Shown one piece after another: positions 20,899 through 29,903 of a stretch of 64,000 nucleotides of DNA. The notes below the pieces were generated by a model that was not told where the DNA came from, did not search any database, and saw only the letters and a program-made list of their open reading frames with translations. The position numbers were made by a program, and so were the translations under genes. The first letter of the stretch is position 1. Each line of letters opens with the position of its first letter. Source of the DNA: Tritrichomonas musculus (taxonomy: Eukaryota; Parabasalia; Tritrichomonadida; Tritrichomonadidae); assembly GCA_039105265.1 (NCBI GenBank), contig JAPFFF010000020.1, positions 434,001 to 498,000 on the forward strand, written 5' to 3'.

Positions 20899-22194
20899 AT
20901 ATGCATATCTCAATTCAACAACAATATAAGATTGATTAATTGATATATTTAAGTTATAATTTGGAACATTAATAAAATTTATATTTCAATAAAATATAAA
21001 ATATTTTTGATTTAACAAAAAATAGCATTTTAAAATCACTTAAAAGCATTCAAATTTCTGATCAAATAAAAAACTGTGAATATTATCTTCTAAATTTAGA
21101 ATAATAGTATATTTTCCGGTAATATAGTTGTTATATTACATATAAATATACATATTAGAAAATATTATTACAAAAATGTTTATATACCTAAAAAAATCTA
21201 TGTGATTTCGCCGCCCTACTTTTGAATTCATTCTGAATTTTTTTTTCAATGAATAAATGAATAAATCTAAAAATAAAATAAAACAAAATTGAAATAATTA
21301 TATTATGCTTTGAGTTAATAAAAATATTAAAAATAAAATATAAATTTTAAAATACCAAAGAACGAAATTCCATTTTTTTATTGATTGAAACCAAGAAGAA
21401 TTATAGTTTTGTTTATCAACGAGATATACATTCATGTATTTAGAGTAATTTTAATGAATATGAGTTCTAGCATCAATTTTTTTGTCAAAATAAAAATCAC
21501 CTTAGTCATGCAGATGATAGTAATAATGTATTATTTTATGCTCATGAGAGTAAAATAGCATCTAACATGAAGAAAAACTTAAATATTACCTTTGGAGTAT
21601 AAATATAATAATAATAATTAAAACAAATGCAAATATTAAAAGTTAAAGAAATAATTAATAATATAAATAATTTAACATGATAATATAAATATATAAAATA
21701 TATCGAAAAAACAATATCATAAAAAGATATGAAAACAAAAAATACTTTTATTAAATTGAATATTTATTGTATTTATTTTTCACAAAAAAAGATTTTTGTT
21801 TACCGATGCATTTATCGATTAAAACCAGACAATATTATATTCAATATTTAATAATACATTAATTATAATATATATATAAAAAATAAAGCAATTTTATATT
21901 TTTGCCGTTACTATACACATATTTTAATGTGTTTATAACATAACGATATTTAAAAAATTGTGTAGATTATTTTTTACTTTGAAAAAAGCAATATTATTTT
22001 TATGCGATAAATAGACCCTATTTTAAATTATATACTAATAATGTTTATCATATAATTTTATTTTTTTTACACAACTGCATTATTCTGGAATAAACTCTCA
22101 AAAAGTTATCATACAATAAAATATATTGAAAAAATATCAAAATAATTATTTAAGTCGATATTATTATTATCATTTCATTTTTTAAAAAAGAAAA
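20899..22194. other. AT-rich intergenic region
   Basis: About 1.3 kb of very AT-rich DNA with no open frame of note. Its last 30 bases hold the presumed ferredoxin promoter. I see no repeats or RNA gene. Confidence 0.6.
22170..22180 (+). promoter_or_regulatory. Inr-like start element of the ferredoxin gene
   Basis: Two overlapping TCATTT copies lie 15-25 bases before the ATG. They match the trichomonad initiator pattern TCA-Py-(T/A)-(T/A), which normally lies within about 20 bases of the start codon. Confidence 0.5.
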
Positions 22195-22539
22195 ATGCTT
22201 TCAACTGTTCAACACAGCTTCGGAGCTCGTTTCTTCCCACAGTTAACAATCATTAATCGTGCTGGTGAAAAGATCCCCATTAAGTTCAACGAAGGAGACC
22301 GTCTCTTTGATGCAATTGACGGAACTCCAGCACAAGAACTTCAAGGACAATGTGGAGGCAATATGGCATGTGGTGGTTGCCATTGCATTTTGGAATCAAG
22401 CGTTTACACAAAGCCAGATGAAGATGAAGCCACAACTCTTGAGAATTCACAAGGAGTTACTTCAACATCACGTCTTGCCTGCAACTTAACTCTTACTAGC
22501 AAGTTCGATGGAGCAACCATTAAGATGGGACCTGTTTAA
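22195..22539 (+). CDS. [2Fe-2S] ferredoxin, hydrogenosomal type
   Basis: A 114-residue electron carrier expected to take electrons from pyruvate:ferredoxin oxidoreductase and pass them to hydrogenase in the hydrogenosome. The cluster ligands are Cys53, Cys59, Cys62 and Cys96 in the C-x5-C-x2-C...C order typical of adrenodoxin/putidaredoxin-type ferredoxins; Cys64 is additional. The N-terminus MLSTVQHSFGARFF starts with Met-Leu-Ser and has an Arg near a likely cleavage site, as in trichomonad hydrogenosomal presequences. The stop codon overlaps a UAAA polyadenylation signal. Single-exon host gene; codon use is less AT-biased than the surrounding DNA, which suggests good expression. Confidence 0.93.
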   Translation: MLSTVQHSFGARFFPQLTIINRAGEKIPIKFNEGDRLFDAIDGTPAQELQGQCGGNMACGGCHCILESSVYTKPDEDEATTLENSQGVTSTSRLACNLTLTSKFDGATIKMGPV

Positions 22540-23121
22540 ATTTATTATATTAGTAAATTTGATATATTAATTATCTTTTTCATTTTAGTTTTTTTGATTA
22601 TTGTGATTTGTTTAGATTACATCTTTATTTGCCAAGTTAAAAACTATTTTTAATTATTTATGAGCATTTTAATTATATAATACATAAAAAATATATAACA
22701 TTTATACTTATTAAACATTTCAAATAAATATTCATAAAGATATTCCTATTGTTAATTTTGACTATTTCTTTTGTTTCAAATTCAACAACATTTTTTCGAA
22801 AAAAAAAAATACATATTTTACATAAAAAAACAATTACAAACTAGTTTAAATAAAAGTATATTATACTAATATCAAAAATAATTGGATTATATTATATGAT
22901 AATAAGATATATTGATTTTTGTAAGAATTTCTTTCATTGAATTCAAATACTCTCACAATAATTATGGAAATAAAAAAATACAATTGAGAGAAATTTGAAA
23001 ATTGATATGAATAAAAAAAGTTTTATTCTTAAAAATTGAATAAGCTTGAAGAATTAAACATTTCTACACATTTTTAAAATCAAATTCAGAACTTTATTTT
23101 TATTTTCGATTAATAATTTGG
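22540..23121. other. Intergenic region
   Basis: AT-rich spacer of 580 bp between ferredoxin and the coiled-coil gene. Beyond the presumed promoter near 23.1 kb I see no feature. Confidence 0.6.
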
Positions 23122-24111
23122 ATGAACAATTTATCTGAAGAATATAGTATGGATGATGAGCGCCTTGTCACATTAGCTAGAGATACGCTAAGTTCATGTT
23201 CTGAACATGATTTTAGCTATTTGTCTTTAAAAAAACTACTCGATAATACTATCAACAAATCAGTTGACATCATAATATCGATTTTACATGAAGATATTGA
23301 TGATACATCTTATCAAAATTTAGTAAAGTCGATAAAAATAATCCCTTTCCGAAGATTAGCTGAAGAAATCAAAAATTTTAAAAAAGAATCCTTTAATAAT
23401 TTAAAAAGCGGAAATTACAAAAGCGAGAATGATAATTCTCAAATACAAGAAGAAAAATTACAAATTATACAAGAATCGATTATTAAAACTGCAAAACAAT
23501 CAAAATCGCAAAGAATACAATCACTACTAAATTCATCAGATTTATCCAAATCCGAAATTTCGATTGAAAAACTGAAGTCTATATTAACTATTATGGTTCA
23601 AGAAGGTGAAGATACGGCACAATACAGAATGGCAAAATTGTACTTTAATGTACTCAAAGCATTCAATAAAAATGAGAAAATTGATATGTCAATTCCGACC
23701 GACAAATTAGAGAAATTAATTTTACAAACCATTGAATCAATCAAAGAAAAAGTTAACAAATATACTGAGCAATCATTAAAAACAAGCTCAATCCAAGCTC
23801 ATACGATAAGTATGCTACAAGGCCAAATTAAAGATTTAACAAAAGAAATTCAATCAAAAACAGAAAAACAACTTTTTGAGAAAGAAATTTTCGAAGATTT
23901 TGAATCTTCTAAATATAATGAGCTTCTGGATAAATATGAAAAGACCTTTCAGAAAATTGACGATATGACAAAAAGTAAAAATGAACTTCTTATACGATAT
24001 GGAAGTCTTGAAACACAGTATTTAGTTTTAATGCAAAAAGTTAATGATTCAATTGATGAAAATAATCAACTAAAAAAGTTAATACAAGATTTTATACCAG
24101 ATAACCAATGA
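23122..24111 (+). CDS. Coiled-coil protein, function unknown
   Basis: A 329-residue, Lys/Glu-rich protein with no signal peptide or membrane segment. Residues about 100-330 are mostly predicted helix with heptad character (for example IKDLTKEIQSKTEKQLFEKE, and the Gln/Lys/Leu-rich last 60 residues). The N-terminal 90 residues are mixed helical and carry no motif I recognise. A TAAA lies a few bases after the stop, consistent with trichomonad 3'-end formation. Probably a cytoskeletal or scaffold-type host protein, but no family can be named. Confidence 0.75.
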   Translation: MNNLSEEYSMDDERLVTLARDTLSSCSEHDFSYLSLKKLLDNTINKSVDIIISILHEDIDDTSYQNLVKSIKIIPFRRLAEEIKNFKKESFNNLKSGNYKSENDNSQIQEEKLQIIQESIIKTAKQSKSQRIQSLLNSSDLSKSEISIEKLKSILTIMVQEGEDTAQYRMAKLYFNVLKAFNKNEKIDMSIPTDKLEKLILQTIESIKEKVNKYTEQSLKTSSIQAHTISMLQGQIKDLTKEIQSKTEKQLFEKEIFEDFESSKYNELLDKYEKTFQKIDDMTKSKNELLIRYGSLETQYLVLMQKVNDSIDENNQLKKLIQDFIPDNQ

Positions 24112-24570
24112 ATTTTAAATGTTTTGCTACTCAAAATAGAATTATTAGTTAGAAATTTTGATTGCTTTTTTTTATTTGATTAAATTTCAGGGAAACTTGA
24201 GCATTTAATGATCGAATATTTAATTTTATTCAATCGTTTTGCTTACTCGCCTGATATCCAATGTTATATATATAATAAATAAAATAATCAATTTTTATAT
24301 CTAGTATTTATATTTTAAAGAAGACATAGAGCCATAAAACCAAATACATTTTTGATATCCTAAATTGATTGATGACAAAGATAATAAATTTGAAAGAACC
24401 ACCATAATCCAATATTTCAAAATTGATCACAATCAGCTTTAATTAAACCTTGCCTACTTTATGATGATCTTTTTGATTACTCTTATATTTTTGTGAATAA
24501 TTTTGGAAAATTAATTTCCTGATTTTGGTAATTAACTAAGTTAAATGTGAACATTTTGATTAAAACGTGA
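24112..24570. other. Intergenic region
   Basis: AT-rich spacer of 459 bp before the tRNA gene. No feature seen. Confidence 0.55.
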
Positions 24571-24642
24571 GTCCCACTAGTATAATGGTTAGAATAGATC
24601 CTTGACACGGATCAGACTGCGGTTCGATTCCGCAGTGGGACA
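24571..24642 (+). tRNA. tRNA, anticodon GAC (would read Val GUC)
   Basis: A full cloverleaf is visible: acceptor GTCCCAC with GTGGGAC; T8/A9; D-arm with GG; anticodon stem GATCC/GGATC with loop TTGACAC; a 4-base variable loop; T-stem TGCGG/CCGCA with loop TTCGATT; discriminator A. The anticodon by position is GAC, decoding valine GUC. The body (TA-GTATAATGGTTAGA) looks more like a eukaryotic tRNA-Asp, which has GTC here. The D-stem has one A-A mismatch. Either a valine tRNA of unusual type or a changed tRNA-Asp. Confidence 0.85.
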
Positions 24643-24651
24643 TTTTTTTTT
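24643..24651 (+). terminator. Pol III terminator of the tRNA
   Basis: A run of nine T immediately follows the discriminator base, as expected for RNA polymerase III termination. Confidence 0.8.
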
Positions 24652-24862
24652 ATAAAAACAAAATTCATTTTTGATTGTATCATCGGTTGAAGGATTTATT
24701 GGATTTAATAAAAATAGATACGAAATTATTTCTTTTTTTAAGACAAAATTAAACCATATCTCAGCAGATTCTTTTTTGGAAACTAAAAATTTCATTCAAG
24801 ATCATTCAGATATTTTTTTCAAGAATAATGAATCGGCAACATCAAGAATAAGAACAGCTTCT

Positions 24863-24865
24863 TTA

Positions 24866-24933
<68 letters not shown>
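24863..24933 (+). repeat. Microsatellite (ATT)n-(TTTA)n
   Basis: About 17 bases of ATT repeats run into about 50 bases of TTTA repeats. It lies in the spacer between the tRNA and the protease gene. Confidence 0.9.
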
Positions 24934-24934
<1 letters not shown>

Positions 24935-25015
24935 TAATTGTTTTGTGTAAAAAAAGCATCTTTAAACTTCACTCAAAAAACATTTAAAATACCAAATAAT
25001 AAGAAATAGGCTATT

Positions 25016-25978
25016 TTATTCAGAATCAATTGCTACAATGGCGACAGATGCGATTGAGCACTGATTATTCTTATTACGAACCATTCTGACGTATCCATCT
25101 TCTCCCCAAGAAGTTCCCCACGAGTTACGAACAATCCAGTAGTCAACCTCATTTTCTGAACCATAACCGATAACCGCAACCGCATGGTCAATTTCATCAC
25201 TGCACGAATCGTTGTCCAAAATGCCGCCAGCGTAGGACATGAACGGCGTGTTACCTGCCGCAATGCAAACCGATGCAACTCCATAAGTTGCAACTTTTTC
25301 TTTGAGATCGTTTTCATCACCTTCTGAAACTTTTTGAATGCTCGTTATTTTTCCGACTAATTTTGAGTAATCTAGCTGGCAAGCACAGTCAAGAGCTCTG
25401 TATGGATAATCTTGTTCGGTCATGAATTGGCCATACTGTACTTCCATAATAAAAAATAGAGCATCTGTTGGCCAGCCACCGCTACATCCAAATAATGGTG
25501 AACAATCAATGAGATCTTGCTCTGAAAATTGGTAGAGTACTCCAGTTGCTATCGCATAGGCACTCTCAGATGTAGAAATGGCTGAGAAGGCCCAACATGA
25601 CCCACAATCTGCTTGATCTTTTATTGGATTAACAACTCCTTTATCACGCCAGTCAAAAGAATCTGGAATATCTGTAATTTTTGTTGAAATTGAACTTCTA
25701 ATATCTTTATTTTGAACTTTTCGGGCTCCTAAAATTGATTTATATTCTGCAGGAGTGTGACATGAAAATTTATTGAGGCCAAGGCGGAAAGTCAAACCTT
25801 TTTTACGATTATATTCTTGACAATATCGAGCATTGGATAGAAAAATACCAAGACGTAAATAATATTCATCACCGGTATAAAAGTTATTGTTAATTCTCAT
25901 CCACTGAACAAATTTGCGTTCATCAGTAAGCGATAACTGAACTTTGGATGCTATGAAACGTAAAAGAAGAATAAACAT
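25016..25978 (-). CDS. Papain-family (C1, cathepsin L-like) cysteine protease
   Basis: A 320-residue preproenzyme. A hydrophobic N-terminus (MFILLLRFIA) acts as a probable signal, and an I29-type prodomain (about residues 20-85, including GLNKFSCHTPAEY) would keep the enzyme inactive. The mature domain begins near IPDSFDWRDKG. The active site is complete: Gln122 in KDQADCGSCWAFS, Cys128, His265 in DHAVAVIGYG and Asn285 in RNSWGTSWGEDG. Trichomonads secrete many such proteases for nutrition and host damage. The stop codon overlaps UAAA. Host gene, convergent with the tRNA. Confidence 0.93.
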   Translation of the reverse strand: MFILLLRFIASKVQLSLTDERKFVQWMRINNNFYTGDEYYLRLGIFLSNARYCQEYNRKKGLTFRLGLNKFSCHTPAEYKSILGARKVQNKDIRSSISTKITDIPDSFDWRDKGVVNPIKDQADCGSCWAFSAISTSESAYAIATGVLYQFSEQDLIDCSPLFGCSGGWPTDALFFIMEVQYGQFMTEQDYPYRALDCACQLDYSKLVGKITSIQKVSEGDENDLKEKVATYGVASVCIAAGNTPFMSYAGGILDNDSCSDEIDHAVAVIGYGSENEVDYWIVRNSWGTSWGEDGYVRMVRNKNNQCSIASVAIVAIDSE

Positions 25979-26267
25979 TGTAAGAATTCTTGATTATTTC
26001 AAAATATTCAATGTCTACATTCAAAAATTCAATAATTAAAAACTTTTCTTTTCAAATTTGAAAAATATAGTATCGGGATTAACCGGTTGACGGTGGGAAA
26101 AATGGGGTGACGCATTCAATATTTTTGATTATATTTATTCAAAAAGTTATTTTTAAGATATATAAATATTCAAAATTTCAATGAAAAAGAGAAATGGGGT
26201 GACTTTTTGAATTTTTTGTATTGAAAAGTTTAACTTTTTGAATGTATTTGGTCCATTTTATTAAAAC

Positions 26268-27728
26268 ATGCTCGATGCAAGAAGCGCCACACGAATGGCA
26301 CCAAAAGTCATTGTTTGTGAATTTACTGGTACAGAAGATGAAGTGAATGCATATGAAGTGGCCAAAATGCACCCTTTATTTACAAATGCTGAATCGTTCA
26401 GAGATCAAATCGGTTTATTGTGTACTTATTTAAGAAACGAACAAGTTCATGTTTCATTTGAGCGGATAGCAAGGCTTTTTCCTAACACAACAAAGCAATC
26501 TGTCCAAAAACAATATATAAAATTTAATAAATTACCTCAAAAAGTAGGCAGACCCGAAAAGTTAGATGATGAAGATATTCGAAAAATATCTGATGAGATT
26601 ACTAAACTGCATAATCATCAGCCTTACCCAATATACCCAACATATCAAGATATTTTTGATTTTGTAAGGTTTACATTAAAGAAAATTGTAAAAATGGATA
26701 CTTTAAGAAAAATAATCCATAATAAATTATCAGAAAAGTTCAAATCATGTATTGGAGTATCAATGGAAATGACCAGACTAATGGCATCACTCCTTGACCT
26801 TGAAAACAATTTAGAGCAGTTAAAAAATATAATTAACGGTCTCCCGATACCGTTTATTTTCAATCTGGATGAATTCGGCCAGCAAGATTTTGCAGATGCC
26901 GTTGAAAAAGTCGTTATAGTTCCTCAAAATTATAATAAAGCTACAGCTCAATGTCCAGTAAATAGAAATGGAAAAAGATCCTCATGTCTCGCATGTATAT
27001 CACCAATGGGGATTTTTGGAAAACCTCAAATTGCAGTTTCCCGTAGTACAATTGATTCAGAGATATATTCTAGACTTCCAAAAGATTGTTTGCAAATTGT
27101 TAATACAAGTAACGGTTATATAAATACTTATTCTTTCAGACATTGGATATTAACAGAATTCATTCCCAATTTACGTGAATTGCGACAAAAATATCAATAT
27201 TTTGGTCCTTCTGTATTAATTCTTGACGGTTATTTATCTCATAAACGGGCTCTGGAAGATATAAATTTCCAAAATGATAATCTTATTATACATTTTATTC
27301 CTCCACATACTTCAGATCAGATTCAACCTCTTGATCTAGGAGTTTTTAGTATAGTTCGAAGATTTGAGAGTAATTTTAGAAGCAATAGCCAATTATCTTA
27401 TCAAACTAACCAAATCCTCAAAATTCAACAAACACTTTCACAAGCAGCTTCAATACAGAACTGCATTCAAGCATTCCATGCTGCAGGGGTAGTTATTTGC
27501 CACACAGTCGTCAATGGTGAAGTATATCAACATATCGAATTTGATGTTAGGTGCTGCTCTCACATCAGAAGCTATCAAATACCTTATATCCAAGGACTCA
27601 TCGATAATCAAAAAGAATTAACACCAAATCAGCAGTACATATACCAGAGTTATTATAATCCAGAAAATAATCAACAAAATGTTAGAATTTCATTACCAGT
27701 ATTTAAAAATTTACGAAATGATACTTAA
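26268..27728 (+). CDS. pogo-like DDE transposase
   Basis: A 486-residue transposase. Residues about 45-110 form a helix-turn-helix DNA-binding region (ERIARLFPNTTKQSVQ, then a GRPEKLDDEDI linker). The catalytic triad is Asp201 (FNLDEFG), Asp320 (LILDGYLSHK) and Asp356 (QIQPLDLGVF), giving DD35D; the IPPHTSDQIQPLD context is the hallmark of the pogo/Tigger DDE_1 family. It would cut and join DNA at the terminal repeats around it. Met10 is an alternative start. No interruption is seen. Confidence 0.88.
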   Translation: MLDARSATRMAPKVIVCEFTGTEDEVNAYEVAKMHPLFTNAESFRDQIGLLCTYLRNEQVHVSFERIARLFPNTTKQSVQKQYIKFNKLPQKVGRPEKLDDEDIRKISDEITKLHNHQPYPIYPTYQDIFDFVRFTLKKIVKMDTLRKIIHNKLSEKFKSCIGVSMEMTRLMASLLDLENNLEQLKNIINGLPIPFIFNLDEFGQQDFADAVEKVVIVPQNYNKATAQCPVNRNGKRSSCLACISPMGIFGKPQIAVSRSTIDSEIYSRLPKDCLQIVNTSNGYINTYSFRHWILTEFIPNLRELRQKYQYFGPSVLILDGYLSHKRALEDINFQNDNLIIHFIPPHTSDQIQPLDLGVFSIVRRFESNFRSNSQLSYQTNQILKIQQTLSQAASIQNCIQAFHAAGVVICHTVVNGEVYQHIEFDVRCCSHIRSYQIPYIQGLIDNQKELTPNQQYIYQSYYNPENNQQNVRISLPVFKNLRNDT

Positions 27729-27796
27729 TAATTTTAATAAAATACTTAATAATTTTAATAAAATACTTAATAATTTTGATACTTAATAATTTTAAA
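27720..27796 (+). repeat. Short tandem repeat, 21-bp unit
   Basis: About three and a half copies of an AATACTTAATAATTTTAATA-type unit, starting at the transposase stop codon and passing into (ATTT)n. Confidence 0.8.
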
Positions 27797-28272
27797 ATAT
27801 TTATTTATTTATTTATTTATTTTTTTTCCTCCCTCAATCTTCGGATTTGAATGAAAAAAATTAATTTTCACTCAGATTTCTTTTTAATTTTCTTTATTTT
27901 TTTTTACTTCATTTTTCTCCGAAAGATTTTTATGCCAATAATTTTTTTTTTCTCACAATTTTTCATTTTTATGCCAAAAAAATTTGTTCTCAAATTATAT
28001 TTGAAAGAATTCTCACAATTTTTACTCATTTTTGAATTCGTCACCCAATTTTTCCCATGGTCTATCAATTTTTCCCGTTACTATATATGAAAAATCGTTT
28101 TTTCCATCGATCCACTTTTTGAATAAAACATTCTCTCAATTTTAATAAAAATATTGAGAGAAGTATTCAATATTTGAATAAATTTAAAAAACTTTTCATC
28201 AAAAAGTTGATATCGTCATCTTTTCAAAAAGTTCGAGATACGTTAATTAGCCTATGCAGTTATTTTTTAAAG

Positions 28273-28487
28273 AAGATGACGAAGTTCATAAACAGAATTA
28301 AATGAGATACGGAATTACAAGAAGACGGGGCACAGAAACATAAGAAGACGAGATACAGATTCAGATGAAGATGAGGTTCAGATTCAGGTGAAGATGAGGT
28401 TCAGATTCAGAAGAATAAAAGATACTGATTCAGATGAAGACGAAGTATAAATTTTGTCTGAAGTTCTTTTGTGAACTTCGTCATCTT
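28273..28487. repeat. Small inverted-repeat element (about 215 bp)
   Basis: AAGATGACGAAGTTCA at 28273-28288 is repeated exactly in inverse orientation at 28472-28487. The interior consists of imperfect GATTCAGATGAAGA-type repeats. It may be a tiny MITE; no clear target duplication is seen. Confidence 0.5.
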
Positions 28488-28613
28488 ATATTGCTCGCAA
28501 CTGAAAAAAAAAGCTTTATTTATTGATTTTTCTTTTTCTTTTTTTTTTTTTTTATAAACTTTTTCTCTTTTTACTTAGAATTTAATTCATTTTTTTCTTG
28601 ACTTTGTTAGGGG

Positions 28614-28960
28614 AATCGTATTTTTCTACACCACTTTTTGAAAACTTTTATCTATTTGAATACTTTTTAAAACATTTTTTATTCAATTTTTTGCTAAATA
28701 ATGAACTATATAGTTCAAATAGCTTCCCGATTCATCCAGCTCTGTGGTGATCACTGGTGCGTATATTCCTGAAAAATTATGTAAAAATAAAAAAAAAATT
28801 ACCATAATTTTAAGAGAAAATATAAATTTACGATTTTTTTGGTTAATTTTCTTAACAGAGTAAGTTAAATTTCACCTTTAGATGGAGGTTTTTTACTTTC
28901 CATGAATAGCTACTCATGGATAGAAAAACCATTCAAAAAGTGGCGTAGAAAAAAACGATT
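28614..28960. repeat. MITE-like inverted-repeat element (about 350 bp)
   Basis: The left arm at 28614-28642 (AATCGTATTTTTCTAC, then CACTTTTTGAA) matches the inverse of 28931-28960 with few differences. A related single arm occurs at about 28092-28120 (AAATCGTTTTTTCC ... CCACTTTTTGAAT), which suggests a repeated family in this genome. No coding capacity. Confidence 0.5.
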
Positions 28961-29338
28961 GTCCACTTTGTTACTTAGAAATTGAAATCGTAATATGATG
29001 ATTATAATTTATCTTTTTACATATAATGTTTTTTACGTTTTTCATATGGTCATTAGAGACATATTTCATGAATTAAAAAACATTCTTATGTAAAAATGCG
29101 AAAAATTATTTTTCAACTTTTTCAAAGAATTTCTGAAAATGCTTTATATCATTATAATTAAAAAATCTTAAAATTTCCTTTAATAAAAATAAAAATAAAA
29201 AATAAATATATGTCATAATCTATATATCACATATTTATTACTCACTAATCTAACAGTATCTACAAAGTATATCATTGAAGCCTTCAAAATTTATTTTAAA
29301 GAAAAGTTTGAAAATTTCATTTAAAATTTTTCAAAATT

Positions 29339-29546
29339 AGTAGTGTAATGTAGATAAGGATGGGTACAAAATGCAGTTTCGCTAATTTACATTTTTTTTG
29401 CCTTCCCAGAATTTTGTAATTTGTGGTCTTCATTTTTGATTTACATTTGATTTGCCGTTATCAATGACACTACTGCAAATTTTTTGATTTATCGATCATG
29501 AAGAAATTCGTTATGGCCTTTATTTTTCAAACAATTCCAAAAATAA
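29339..29546 (+). repeat. Left TIR of element C
   Basis: 208 bp, the inverse of 49837-50043 with about one substitution and one single-base length difference. Outer sequence AGTAGTGTAATG. No gene lies between it and the pPolB start at 29904. Confidence 0.95.
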
Positions 29547-29903
29547 TACAGTTATTGATATGATTCATGATACGGTTATTGAGATGATTCATGCAACGGT
29601 TATAAAGACATAATACGGTTGCCATTTCTGTAAAATAATAGCGTGAGACGGTTATTTCAAAGCAAAATCCTAAAAATTTTGGCATCTCACAAATTGAATG
29701 TATTCTCAATTTCTAAAATTTTGTAATTCAATGCACTCACAAAATGGAAAGTTCGTTAATTTAATTTATTTCATTCATTAATTCTTTCATATCACATGTC
29801 ATTTATGCAAAATTTTATGTAAATAATTTATGTTAAAAATTAATGTTAGAATTTATTTGATGATATTTATTTTTATCATTAATAATTTTTTAGTGCAAGG
29901 CAA
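29547..29903. other. Leader between left TIR and pPolB, element C
   Basis: About 360 bp without a gene. The end of it contains TATTTATTTTT followed by AGTGCAAGGCAAATG at the polymerase start, a pattern shared with other genes of this element. Confidence 0.6.

Larger units (their letters stand above)
26068..28083. mobile_element. pogo-like (Tc1/mariner superfamily) DNA transposon
   Basis: Imperfect inverted termini of about 55 bp face each other: the left starts TAGTATCGGG and the right, read inward, TAGTAACGGG; both go on to a TGGGAAAAAT-type block and GGGTGACG. The flanking dinucleotide TA is found at 26066-26067 and 28084-28085, as expected for this superfamily. The 2.0-kb interior holds one transposase gene (+). 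With a full-length transposase frame, the element looks recently active. Confidence 0.8.
28084..29338. other. Intergenic region with small inverted-repeat elements
   Basis: 1.25 kb between the pogo-like transposon and element C. It contains two inverted-repeat pairs listed separately and purine-rich imperfect repeats with CAGATTCAGATGAAGA at about 28345-28447. No gene is seen. Confidence 0.6.

Noticed and set aside
24671-24937. 88-codon open frame ending in Leu/Ile/Tyr repeats
   Set aside because: Its end is only the (TTTA)n microsatellite, and it starts right behind the tRNA terminator; no domain is visible.
25016-25978. Papain-like protease as a Polinton maturation protease
   Set aside because: It has a signal peptide, an I29 prodomain and a host-type UAAA end, and lies outside any element boundary; Polinton proteases are of the adenain type.
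27851-28090. 79-codon Phe-rich open frame
   Set aside because: T-rich low-complexity sequence inside the pogo-like element's right end.
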